Assembly: GCA_015501055.1 (NCBI GenBank)
Contig: JADNYV010000692.1
Location: 1-17,856, forward strand
Origin: Mucidula mucida
Lineage: Eukaryota > Basidiomycota > Agaricomycetes > Agaricales > Physalacriaceae
Direction of reading: 5' to 3'
Length of the DNA stretch: 17,856 nucleotides
The stretch's first letter is position 1; every line of letters begins with the position of its first letter. Positions 8,944-17,856 of this stretch are shown piece after piece. A program made the translations under genes and the position numbers. Under the pieces are notes generated by a model, which had not been told where the DNA came from, ran no database searches, and saw only the letters and a program-made list of their open reading frames with translations.

Positions 8944-9024
8944 TCTGTTGGTCAGGTGATTTCTGGTACGAATTTCCAGATTTGTCCAACTTTTTGTGCA
9001 AAAGGCGACTTAGTCCGGACTTCC
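8475..9024 (+). other. Presumed long ATG-free 5' leader of PMS1
   Basis: Reading the plus strand base by base, no ATG occurs from 8418 to 9024 (607 nt). The first ATG after the TATA box is the PMS1 start at 9025. The stretch is rich in C and T, like basidiomycete leaders. The long reading frames here begin only at non-ATG codons and match no family. A leader intron is possible but was not identified. Confidence 0.45.
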
Positions 9025-12000
9025 ATGTCAATCGCTGCTATCCCTGCCGCATCCATCCATGCTATAACTTCCAACCAAGTCGTTACGTCCCTCGAAACTG
9101 CAGTAAAAGAACTTGTAGAGAACAGTCTCGACGCGGGAGCTACAAATTTAGGTGCGCGCCAATAACACTGGCTGTTCTCAAGCCCAGACGTGAAACAGAG
9201 ATTAGATTCAAGCAATATGGCGTCAAAGGCGTCGAGGTCATTGATAATGGCTCCGGCATAGCAGAGGCAGACTGGGACAGCATCGGCCGCAAGCACCATA
9301 CCTCAAAAATTGCAGCATTTTCGGATCTGGCCAAGGTGCAGACGTTTGGATTTCGTGGGGAGGCTCTCGCGTCGCTGTGTGCACTATGCGAGGAGGTGAC
9401 GGTGACGACAAAGGCGAACGAAGCAATTGGCGTTGTACTGGACCTGGACAAGGGCGGCAAAGTCAAAGGCAAGAAACGTGTTGCCCGACAGCGCGGAACG
9501 ACGATATCGCTGGTCAATCCGTTTGCGCCTCTGCCTGTACGCCGGAAGGAGTTTGAACGCAACTCGAAGCGGGAATACGGCAAGGCTCTCTCGCTTCTCC
9601 ACGCGTATGCGCTAGTCCCATGCGCCAAAGCACCTGGCGTTCGTTTACTGGTAACGAACTCGGCTGAGAAAGGGTATGTTCATTTCTTTCATCCACTCTT
9701 CGTTGATTGACGCGTCGTAGAACAAAGTCTACACCAATTCAAACGCAGGGGAAGCCGACTGTGCGGGCGTCCGTGACCGCCTTGTGGGGTCCAAAAGCGC
9801 TAGACGGCATCCAGGACATGGATCTGCAATACAGTGTACCTCGCGCGACGCCACGACGCGGTACCAAGCGACCTGCGAGGGAGGAAGATGACGACGACGA
9901 AGAACCCCAAGACGTGTCGATTCGCATTCGAGGACTCATATCTTCTCCGGGAAATGGCCGACATGGCAGCGACAGGCAGTTCCTCTACGTCAATGGCAGA
10001 CCATGTAGCTTGAACAAGATTCAAAAGACTTTCTATGAAGTCTTTCGCACCTTTACTCCGAATCACAATACGGCAAACTCGCCCGTTGTCATCGCCGACT
10101 TTGAGATTCCACCTGGTGCGCTTCATGCTCTTGGGTGGCGTCATATCACTCACTGCTCTTTTTTTCTAGATACCTATGATGTAAATGTTACTCCAGACAA
10201 GAGAACAATATTCTTGCACAACGAAGCTGCTATCATTGAGGGACTCAAAGTATGTTCATTATGTTACCGCCGGGGACAAGCCTCCTTATAATGATCAAGA
10301 CAGCACTGGAGAAGCAATTTTCTCCTTCTCGGTCTACATTCGACGTTATTGGCAGTCAACGTCCCAGCACTCAGAGTACTCTCAATCTTACAAAGCCCAT
10401 ACCGTCAACTGTTGCCGATGACGACCAAGATGATGAAACGACCACTCTCATAAAACCAGCTAAACGTATCCGAACCTCGTCAGACGTTGACTCTTCCGAA
10501 ATGCCCGTCCCATCGAGTTCCTCCATATTAGACACAATTTCCTCGTCCTCTTCCCTTCTGGACGAGACGATGGATGTTGACGATGTCCCGGTGGCATTGC
10601 CATCATCACCTCCAACTTCCTCCCACCTCTCGGCTTCGTCGAACGACATACGCCTTCCCGCACGCTCTCCGTCTCCTCCACCTGTTTCCAACAAGGGCAA
10701 AGAAAAGCAGGATGTAGTGGTCAACACACTCTTTGCATCATGGGCGCGCGTAGCGGCATCCACGTCAAAGACTGGCGCTGTCGAAGAAGAAGCAATACAG
10801 AAACCGAAATCGAAGTCAAAGAGAGAGAAGTCGAGGGCTGAAACTACAGATGACGATGATGAGCCGCCAAGTAGGAAGCTTAAAGCGCGAAAAGGGGAGA
10901 GAAAGCAGAAGGAAAGACTAAAGGTGGCAGCAATTACATCTGCAGAGGACGAGCCCGATGAGTTGGTGAAGGAGCAGCCGAAGAAGAAGAAAGCAAAGCT
11001 GCTGGTGGACGATACAGAGGAAAATGCTGCGGAGCCGCCTGTGGACATCGACGAACCAGAAGAGATGGTCATTGAGCCGAAGTCGAAGCAGACGCAATCG
11101 AAACTTGCGAGCATTACCGTGCTCGAAGACTTGACATTAACGAAGAAACCGACAATTGCCACCACATCCGGGAAGACAGAGACATCAAAAGCTGGGAAAC
11201 AAGCTACGCTGGACTTCCGAAGTCAGCTGCTCGGTTTTGCCAGGACTGGGAGTAAAATCAAGGAGGCGGACATTGTGGACGATGATCAGGAGGATGAGTT
11301 GAAGACCGATGTCAGTGTCATGGACGAAGACGAGCGCGATCAGGACATCCTTTCGCCGGCGGGTTCAGAGGACAATGAACAGCCCGATCTACCACCAAAC
11401 GACGATATGGATGTGGACAGCGCACCTATAGATCTCACGCTGGACGAGTCCAGTTCGGCCTCGCAACCTATAGCGCGTCCCGAAGTCATACAAACAAGCA
11501 GCACCGGTGATGTTGGTTTACGGTTCGACCTCGAAGGCATCGTCGACCGATGGCGTCGGCCTGCCGCTCAGACGTCCTCTAGAGATGGTCACTCAGCCAA
11601 GGTCCCTGCCGCCGCTGGAGTGGGCCAGGCAGGAAATGCCGACACAGCCCTCGCGCGCGTTATCTCGAAGAGCGATTTTGCGACGATGGATATCGTAGGG
11701 CAGTTCAACCTTGGGTTCATCATCACGCGACGGCGGACAGAGCATGACGATCCGAGACAGCAGATGGACGACCTTTTTATCGTGGACCAGCATGCGGCGG
11801 ATGAGAAGTATAATTTTGAGACGTTGCAGCAGACGACGGTTATTCGGTCGCAAAAGTTACTTCGGTGGGTTTCTTAAATGTTCTTTCCTTTCTCCATGTT
11901 TTGACTGGTGTAGACCCCGACCGCTGGAGCTCACTGCAGCCGACGAGATGGTCGCCATCGAGAACATGGATGTTCTACGCCAGAACGGGTTTGAAGTCGA

Positions 12001-12436
12001 AGACGCTGACGATGACGAGGTCCAAGAAATGGGAAGCGGCGGGCGTCTTCGTCTCGTTGCGCAGCCTGTAAGCAAGAGCACCGAATTTGATATCAAAGGT
12101 CAGTTCCTACCTCATCCCTACTCCTTTCTCCGCTATATATTTGTGTAAACAGACCTCGAAGAGCTCATCCACCTCCTCCACGAGCGCGCGGGGCAGGGTG
12201 TGGTGCGCTGCTCCAAGGCGCGCGCAATGTTCGCGATGCGCGCGTGTCGCAAGAGCGTGATGGTGGGTATGCCGCTGCAGCAGAAGCAGATGGCGGCGGT
12301 GGTGAGGCATATGGGGACGATGGAGCAGCCGTGGAATTGCCCGCATGGGCGGCCGACGATGCGGCATTTGTATGACTTGGGGAGTAGGAAAGGGGAAGGG
12401 CAGAGGGCAGTTGATTGGGTGGGGTTTGCTGCCTGA
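9025..12436 (+). CDS. PMS1: MutL homologue Pms1 (human PMS2 orthologue), mismatch-repair endonuclease subunit
   Basis: Partner of Mlh1 in MutL-alpha; nicks the daughter strand after MutS recognition and PCNA activation. Six exons: 9025-9151, 9199-9673, 9721-10249, 10300-11864, 11914-12098, 12153-12436. All junctions keep phase: 3165 coding bases, 1054 residues, somewhat longer than yeast Pms1. The GHKL ATPase has ELVENSLDAGA (29-39), DNGSGI (58-63), GFRGEALASL (93-102) and RGTTI. The S5-like fold ends with YVNGRPC and VNVTPDKRTIFLHNE. A long Ser- and acid-rich linker carries basic nuclear-signal-like clusters (KSKSKREK, PKKKKAK). The C-terminal domain has the metal-binding endonuclease motif DQHAADEKYNFE (873-884, fitting DQHA-X2-E-X4-E), QKLLRP (895-900, matching the QxLIxP-type PCNA contact), ACRKSV (991-996) and CPHGRP (1023-1028). 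All catalytic landmarks are present, so it should be active. ATG 9025 is the first in-frame ATG and sits where homologues begin. Next to SUA5, head to head. Confidence 0.96.
9152..9198 (+). other. PMS1 intron 1
   Basis: A 47-nt intron (GTGCGC...GAAACAG). Joining gives the conserved ATNLEIRFKQYG. Confidence 0.85.
9674..9720 (+). other. PMS1 intron 2
   Basis: A 47-nt intron (GTATGT...CGTCGTAG), phase 2, joining SAEKG to TKSTPIQT. Confidence 0.8.
10250..10299 (+). other. PMS1 intron 3
   Basis: A 50-nt intron (GTATGT...GATCAAG), phase 0, joining IIEGLK to TALEKQF as in homologues. Confidence 0.85.
11865..11913 (+). other. PMS1 intron 4
   Basis: A 49-nt intron (GTGGGT...GGTGTAG), phase 2. It falls inside the QKLLR-P motif that matches the PCNA contact of PMS2. 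Confidence 0.85.
12099..12152 (+). other. PMS1 intron 5
   Basis: A 54-nt intron (GTCAGT...GTAAACAG), phase 1, joining EFDIK to DLEELIHLL. Confidence 0.85.
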
Positions 12437-13020
12437 TTTATGGGTGGTGTGGGATTGATGCTGGTATATTTTATTTTTTGCATACTAAATATGCTCCGGC
12501 CACCAACCCGGTGGTCACGTTACCGTTCCCATCTTGCTTCCGGCGCCACCGTATCATCTCAGTTATCAAGGTGTCGTGACTCGTGAGGCCACTTGATGGG
12601 CCAAAAGCTTGATGTAGTAACGAACAGGCTATGCTTTGAAGGATTGGCCGAAACATTAGTATTTGGGACCACTCAAAAATGGCACATCAGCGAAAACTCA
12701 TCGCAAGGGGGCATGAACGGTACGATTTTATCGACTAAGTTTACCTAAAATCTCGCCTCATCGACGTCTTGCATAGGTCGGACTATCATTAGACAATTCC
12801 TCGGGGCTGAGAAGACTATCACCAGAGGATTGCAAGTGTGCTCAAGCAAGAATGGGTCTGCCGAAGCAATGGCTTAAAACGCTAACTTGGCCGTCTCATC
12901 AGGGGGAACTACATCAGCACGTCAGCATCTGCGTATATAGACAGCCATGAACTTAACATGAACCTCCAAGTACGGAGTCAACCAGAAGTCTTTAAGTACT
13001 TGATATCGGTTCACAAAGCA
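12437..13020. other. Intergenic, PMS1 3' end; no convincing gene
   Basis: A T-rich stretch at about 12465-12480 may serve PMS1 3' end formation. A minus-strand frame at 12471-12656 resembles nothing I recognise. A TATA-like TATATAG occurs at about 12933-12939, too close (about 20 nt) to the ATG at 12958 for that ATG to be a normal start. Confidence 0.4.
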
Positions 13021-13272
13021 ATGTCCTCTTATCTGACAGCCGCCACCGCTCCACAGAGTGACACAACCTCCCTCCTCGCGGCAGATCCTCCTCCACCAAT
13101 TCATAGATTTCTATCCGATGCCTCTAGAGACATACAATCACCGCCCTGCCGAAACGACCCGCAGGACCTCGACCAGCGGAACGTCCTGTCAGTGGAGATA
13201 CTAGTATCTAGATCAGATAGGCAGACTCGATCGCAAGCAGCACTTGCCATCGATGCTGTGGCGGTGCCTTGA
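13021..13272 (+). CDS. Weak candidate small ORF, 83 residues, unknown
   Basis: The ATG at 13021 lies about 80 bases after a TATA-like element and opens a frame of 83 codons rich in Ser, Asp and Pro (a PPPP run; many Arg and Gln near the end). It has no signal peptide, membrane helix or terminal CaaX box, which argues against a pheromone precursor. An in-frame ATG at 12958 would extend it to 104 residues. No family was recognised, and it could be chance. Confidence 0.2.
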   Translation: MSSYLTAATAPQSDTTSLLAADPPPPIHRFLSDASRDIQSPPCRNDPQDLDQRNVLSVEILVSRSDRQTRSQAALAIDAVAVP

Positions 13273-13403
13273 ACTCTGTATGTAAACGGATCTTGGAAAC
13301 TGGACGTGCGGGCGGAGGCGCCCGCTTGCCGCGAAGATTCTTGGGGGGGAATAGTCTAAGATATCAAACAAAGAGCTGCTGGCGGAAGGCCCAAACAACG
13401 CAG

Positions 13404-13410
13404 TATTTAA
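13404..13410 (+). promoter_or_regulatory. TATA-like element before the secreted/polytopic membrane protein gene
   Basis: TATTTAA lies 70 bases upstream of the ATG at 13480, a normal distance for a fungal core promoter. Upstream, GCGGGC (13308-13313) and GCCCGC (13320-13325) form a short GC hairpin of unknown meaning. Confidence 0.35.
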
Positions 13411-13479
13411 GGCTTTCAGTCTTCCAGAGCTGTTAACAATCCTTGTACTAGCACTGATCAATTTTCATAGCAGACGGAG

Positions 13480-15781
13480 ATGGTTCGTGGCTTTGCGTTA
13501 TCCGTGGTCTCTATCATTCTCCACGCAGTTCGAGCGCACCAACCGTGGACGTACTTGGACGCTTTTGAAGTGTTCCTGGATGGGTGAGTCTCTCTTAGTC
13601 TTTCAGTTCTGCTGCTGGACAAGTTTATAGGTTCGTCAATTCTACGGACATTGTTGCAGGAGGACAAAGCACGTTGTTAGCCAGTGACTGCGTTGGAAGA
13701 GTCGACCTGGCGACTAGTGAGTAGATTTCTCTGCTGATGTCGTTGATTGCCCGCTGACATCTGCGCTCTCTTCATGATCAGCCTTCGTTGGCTCGCAAGC
13801 AAACACCGGTTCGTACATGATTCGATAGGTATCCACGACGCAAGGTCACCTTCACCTCTAGATTATCTCCACGGCATCTTTAACTATGTGGCGTCTCACA
13901 ACACGACGCAGCTCCTGGGAGTTCCTACCGATGCTTCCATACAATCGCTGGCTATTGATGGGTCGGTCGTGTCAGCCAGCGTCATTTTCAGCATGTTCTA
14001 CCAGACTATATCGTATACGCTCCCAGTCCAGGTTGATATGTGGCTTGAATTCGACGATGACTTGAAGATACAGTCCTACGATCTCACTTTTCGGAGGTTT
14101 CCCGTGGCCTTCGCTTATCTCCTGCCAAGACTCGGACCTCAGATTGCTATGGAGCTAGACGTGGAGTACACCACCATTAATCTGCTGGCCTTGGTAGCGC
14201 AAAGAGCGGCAATTGACATCTGTGACGTCTCTACGGAGTACTGTACTGCAGACAATCAACAATATCCATCGTAAGTCTTGTTTAACTCGCCGGAGGTGCA
14301 TCCGCTGACATGCCGATAGACACGACGCGTGCATGCAATTCATGCTCGAAGATGTCTCGTTTGGGCAGATCTGGGACGCTAGTCAAAACACGACTATGTG
14401 CAGGTCCGTTCGCCGCAGTTGTCCAAGATTGACGACTCAAGCTCTTTCTAGGTACATCCACAAGAACATCGTCAATTTCCGCCCCGAAATTCATTGCGCA
14501 AACCTTGGGCCATCGGGCGGTGATGTGTGCGGTGAGTGTAGCGTGCGGCTTGGGTGGTCTAACTTAAATTTTCCAGTACCGAGGGATTACGAGCAAGTTG
14601 TGACCTCGTTCCCTTTCTCGCATACGCTTGTTGCAGCGAACGGAGCATTAGCGCCTGCTGACACTGAAGGACTGTCTGACATAACTCTGACAGAATTTGT
14701 CAAGATGGGTATGTATAGGATATACCCCACGACTGTGGCATTCGTAAGCCGCATTTTACTTCCTCGTGGGGACTTGAAGTACTGAGTCTCAATATAGTAC
14801 CCAATACCGACTTTGGTCTACGCTATCATCCTATACATTATGGCAAAGGGCTCCCAGCTTGGGCTGGATCGCTGGTCGCCGAACTTCCGGGCACTGTCTT
14901 TTGCAAATCAGCGGAACACCGTCACTTGTAAGTTACTTTCGCCTCTTTCTTTCTTTCTTGAAGACAGCCATTTCAAAATCGCTCTTCAGACATTCTGAGC
15001 ACGATATGGACTACCGTTGCACTGATTTTGCAGGGTCTGTCTTCTCCCATACTCCGCCAGGAGTATACTCTGCAAAACGTATCTCAAGTTCGAGTCGCTG
15101 TCGTCATCATCTCCGTTCTCTGTGCGTCGTATCTCCCTTCATATGCGAATTTAGGGATCGACTCGTTTTGGCAGATATTTTTGAACTCACCTACCGCGAA
15201 AGCATGCGCTGGCCCTTACTCGTCCATCACTTTTGCGTAAACTTTCTCTCCCTCTCGTCGAGGATTACATTACTGATGTTCCAGTAGACTCTGTTCGCTA
15301 TCATTTTGTTACAGGTCGTCTTTCAAATTACGATGCATCCCGCTCTTGCCGTTGCAGGTACTATTTGGTTATTCCAATGCACGACAGAACAGACTGTATT
15401 CATCGGACTGTTCATGTACCGCCTTCGTTACCCCAAGCTTCTGGTTCAGAGACTTCTGATGTTCTCCGCTGTGCAGTCATTGTAAGTCTTACAGGCCAAA
15501 TCTCGACATGTAGTAACAGTGACCGATTGCGCTTGTAGCCTCTGCAAGATCGGATTCGCCATTTACCTCATGGTATGGTGGGGCACTAAATTGGCGAGAT
15601 ACACTTCCCCGAGCGATATCGTTCTCAGTGTAATGCTCGTGTTGTTATGTTCTCTCCTGATGGCCACTCAAATGTATATCATCTTTCCGCTACGGCAATC
15701 TCAGGTACTAGATTTACTGATCCTTTTTCTTGTAGATATGGTTCCTGGGCCGTATGGTCTCTGGCGGCGAATATGTGCTGA
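13480..15781 (+). CDS. Secreted SnoaL/NTF2-like domain fused to a ~7-helix TLC-like membrane region; function unknown
   Basis: Thirteen exons: 13480-13583, 13631-13716, 13782-13808, 13862-14270, 14320-14403, 14452-14531, 14577-14743, 14798-14927, 14990-15121, 15175-15236, 15288-15481, 15539-15673, 15736-15781. Every junction keeps phase; 1656 coding bases, 551 residues. Residues 1-19 form a signal peptide (cleavage likely after AVRA). Residues about 30-200 resemble the SnoaL/NTF2-like fold of a fungal hypothetical family (FVGSQ near 66, YLHGIFNYVA, PVQVDMWLEFDDDLKIQSYD). A Cys-rich exterior segment follows (CDVSTEYC, CMQFML, TTMCRY, IHCANLG, GGDVCV) with NST, NTT and NTT glycosylation sequons. 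From about 317, roughly seven hydrophobic helices follow. Residues 407-427 contain ELTYRESMRWPLLVHHFC, like the TLC-domain signature region with adjacent histidines (424-425); WLFQCTTEQTVFIG and YLMVWWGTKLARY lie in later helices. Probably a surface or secretory-pathway protein, N-terminus outside. A lipid-related role is only suggested by the TLC-like motif. Confidence 0.85.
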
Positions 15782-16676
15782 CTTCGGAGAAGATCCAGCG
15801 CGCTTCATGATCATGATCAACAACGCCAGTTTCACATTATGAGTCCGCTGTAAAAGAGAAGTGATTTACCTATACATATCTCAGCTAGAGCGACGTCTTG
15901 GATTATACAAGTATTTAGAATTCAAGTAGATAGAGCACCTTGTTCAGTTTAAACACGTACTATTCAGAATGGACAAATCTGTCTCAAATCCGGCTGCACC
16001 TTCAATAGTGACGAAGCCGATGGCAACGTTAAACAGTGGCAAAAGTCGTTCATCGCATAAGATGATTATGTCCTAGATGTCCGCTTTCTCGACTGTCGTT
16101 GCAGAGTTCCCAAAAATTCTAGAGAAGATCGTCGATAACGGGAACGGATTACAATCCTTCTCTGTTCTCCCTACGTTCTTAGCTCGTTTCGGATGTGCAC
16201 TGCAGACGTTCAGTGCCATGATGCGGGGTCGCTAAATTCATAAGGGGGACGACAAAGGAACCAACACTAGCAGATGGTCTCCTTTACGAGCGCTGCACAT
16301 GAAGCTGATTTGGGACCGTTGTTAGTCAGCGACCGCCTCTTCCAATTCCTATGCTGTGCTCACGCGGTGGACAAGGTGCTGCAGGTATGGCACCTTATCC
16401 TCTGTCGTCCTCGGTCTTCGGAATGGAGGTGGCCTTCGAGGTTGGAGTGTATGGCAAATCTGTGACTGCAGGTTATTCGCGCAATTCTCTGGTAGCAGTA
16501 GCCCACTTGGTGCGTAGGTAGACCATGGCTTCAATCGGACTCATTCGCGTCCGGAGTGTGTGACGATGTACCATAGATATAGAAATACTGGCTCTTAATG
16601 TTTGCTGTACAGTCTTCAGTGGAGTTGCATGCATACTGGCAGACGTATTCATGCACCTGAATGGGTACTACCTCTT
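15782..16676. other. Intergenic; possible decayed small gene at 15969-16317
   Basis: No intact gene was recognised. The plus frame starting at ATG 15969 reads 35 codons to TAG (16074-16076), then an ATG follows at once (16077) with 52 codons to TAA (16233-16235). The frame then stays open to a TAG near 16315. The second part reads VVAEFPKILEKIVD, loosely like the first helix of an F-box. This is weak; it may be chance or a remnant of a gene like the F-box gene to the right. A plus frame at 16274-16465 overlaps it in another frame and resembles nothing. Confidence 0.25.
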
Positions 16677-17856
16677 TCAATACGACGTCGCACATCGGAT
16701 CTCAACATTCCTCCGAAGCTTGCTCCTAACATGTTCGTCTAACCACGCCTGCGTCTCTTCCAAAGCCTCCTCCTTGATGGGCCTGAACGACAACACCTCC
16801 AGTGTCGGATAACGCGCGCTATTGAGCGTCAGCACAATACTCCCCCAATCAATTATTTCAAAATCTTCCGCCGCCTTCATCGAAACATGAAACCGAATCT
16901 CTTTAAGAGAAGGAGAATCGAGTTTAGCGAGGATGGGCGGGATGTGCTTGGCCGATAACCCTTGCCTTATGTGAATCGGGTAACTGGCAAGGGGTCCTTG
17001 AAAGTGGAGAGTCTCCAAGTTGGTGAGAGTTGTCAAGTCGGCGACGTGACAAAATGCATCTTGGTGCAATCAGAGCGCGTACATAGACCCAGTGGTATCT
17101 CACACACCTTGCCCGTCCGTTGAACTAACTGATGAATCTGAGAATCCAATTGCTAGACTAGTAATTGAAGGCCCAACGTCATGCAGAAAGCGAGAAACAT
17201 GATGCGCGACTTTGACACTGATGTTTTTCAGTTCAACCGTGTGGATCTTGATTGAGCCTGGACTAGGACAAAGCCATGTCAGAAACTCGGCGCTCATGGC
17301 AATCCCACTTTGTAGAGCTAGAGACCGCAGAAACCGTGATGGCGGTGTCCTGACGATCATATCACCGCCTTTAGGAGCGCTATTTGAGGCTATATGCCGC
17401 AAGGCAAGATGCTCTAGATTCGTGCAACGTGAGACGAGCGCCATCAAACGGCTGACCTGGTCAAACTGTGAAGAGTGCATCTCCAAGCGCTTCAATTGCG
17501 GTCCATAAAGCTCCCTATTCGCCCTCCACTCCTCTTCGGCTAGGTCGTTGTAACGCGCCTGGTAGATAATAATATCTTCCACGTTCGTTAGGAGCGCAAG
17601 TTGCGGGAGAACGCTGTTCAGCCAGGGCACGTCGGAAGGGCTCCGGCTGTATCTTCCGTGGAGGTCCAACCGGCGGACATGTGAGCGGAACGTGCAGAGG
17701 GGATGCGCAACAAGCGTGCCGAACGTGACGCCGATAGTGGGGTCGTAATTTGGGAGATCTATGGCGTTGAAGGTGCGCAGACGCGTGTGAGGGAGCCATG
17801 ATCGACAGACTAAAGAGCAGGAGAGGAGGCTTTTCACTGGTTGGGTGGAATTTGTA
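16677..17856 (-). CDS. F-box/leucine-rich protein, 5' end cut by window edge
   Basis: Likely a substrate-recognition subunit of an SCF ubiquitin ligase: the F-box binds Skp1 and the repeats bind the target. The frame is open from the right edge (17855) with no ATG in view and shows the back half of an F-box, LLSCSLVCRSWLPHTRLRTF. Leucine-rich repeat-like segments follow (HVRRLDLHGR, LALLTNVEDIIIYQ, LKRLEMHSS, CTNLEHLALRHI, RFLRSLALQS, SITSLAIGF). A 48-nt intron (17107-17060, GTGTGT...CACCAAG) joins STDGQ to DAFCHVADL in phase 1. The second exon (17059-16677) continues the repeats (LTNLETLHFQGP, SPSLKEIRFHV, YPTLEVLSFRP) and ends with TAA... at 16677-16679 on the minus strand. Such F-box proteins are much expanded in mushrooms, so the substrate cannot be guessed. 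Confidence 0.85.
17060..17107 (-). other. Intron of the F-box gene
   Basis: A 48-nt intron, phase 1. Without it the frame would stop two codons later (GQGV*), while with it the leucine-rich repeats continue for another 127 codons. Confidence 0.8.

Noticed and set aside
10371..11165. 264-codon minus-strand frame opposite PMS1 exon 4
   Set aside because: It is a Ser/Phe-rich shadow of the acidic, lysine-rich linker on the plus strand.
13021..13272. Pheromone precursor
   Set aside because: The small ORF lacks the C-terminal CaaX box and the short mature-peptide layout expected of basidiomycete pheromones.
14798..15781. STE3-type pheromone receptor or other GPCR, because of about seven helices
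   Set aside because: The helices carry none of the Ste3 landmarks I know, and the MRWPLLVHHFC motif and the large N-terminal SnoaL-like domain with signal peptide fit a different family.
1..17856. tRNA, rRNA, CRISPR array, insertion sequence or phage content
   Set aside because: None was seen on reading both strands; the window is eukaryotic and the only repeats noticed are the two units at 4673-4915.

Overview
The window looks like nuclear DNA of a filamentous basidiomycete, most likely an Agaricomycete. Genes carry many very short introns (43-65 nt, GT...AG). Promoters and leaders are pyrimidine-rich. The gene content includes a DUF6535-type transmembrane protein, an F-box protein of mushroom type, an HMG-box regulator with a MATA_HMG-like box, and single-copy eukaryotic housekeeping genes. 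All exon models below were built by reading splice sites and checking phase by hand, without searches.

Layout, left to right: (1) ~1-2141 (+), a decayed DUF6535-family membrane protein gene, open at the left edge and broken by in-frame stops and frame changes. (2) 2527-2611, a cluster of GATA elements that includes exact ATCWGATAA iron-regulator sites. (3) 2882-4648 (+), a ferric reductase (FRE family) with all heme, FAD and NADPH landmarks, but no ATG in its first visible exon and a one-base frame change near its end. (4) 4673-4915, two diverged tandem copies of a ~120-bp unit between convergent gene ends. (5) 4999-6336 (-), an HMG-box transcription factor whose box is split by a one-base contraction in a G6/C6 run. 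(6) 6797-8036 (-), SUA5, the threonylcarbamoyl-AMP synthase for tRNA t6A. (7) 8037-9024, a divergent promoter with five ACGCGT (MCB) boxes, a TATA box and a 607-nt ATG-free stretch leading into the next gene. (8) 9025-12436 (+), a complete six-exon MutL homologue of the yeast Pms1/human PMS2 type, with ATPase and endonuclease motifs intact. (9) 12437-13479, mostly empty, with one weak small ORF. (10) 13480-15781 (+), a thirteen-exon gene for a 551-residue secreted-domain plus about seven-helix membrane protein. (11) 15782-16676, no firm gene. (12) 16677-17856 (-), an F-box/leucine-rich protein running off the right edge.

The housekeeping core is SUA5 (translation fidelity) and PMS1 (mismatch repair), which share a divergent promoter with cell-cycle-type boxes. 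The ferric reductase appears to be under iron-responsive GATA control. The least described item is the gene at 13480-15781. It pairs an N-terminal SnoaL/NTF2-like exterior domain with a C-terminal polytopic region carrying a TLC-like histidine motif. Two otherwise healthy genes (ferric reductase, HMG) each carry a single-base frame change in G/C-rich sequence, so consensus errors must be excluded before calling either gene inactive.
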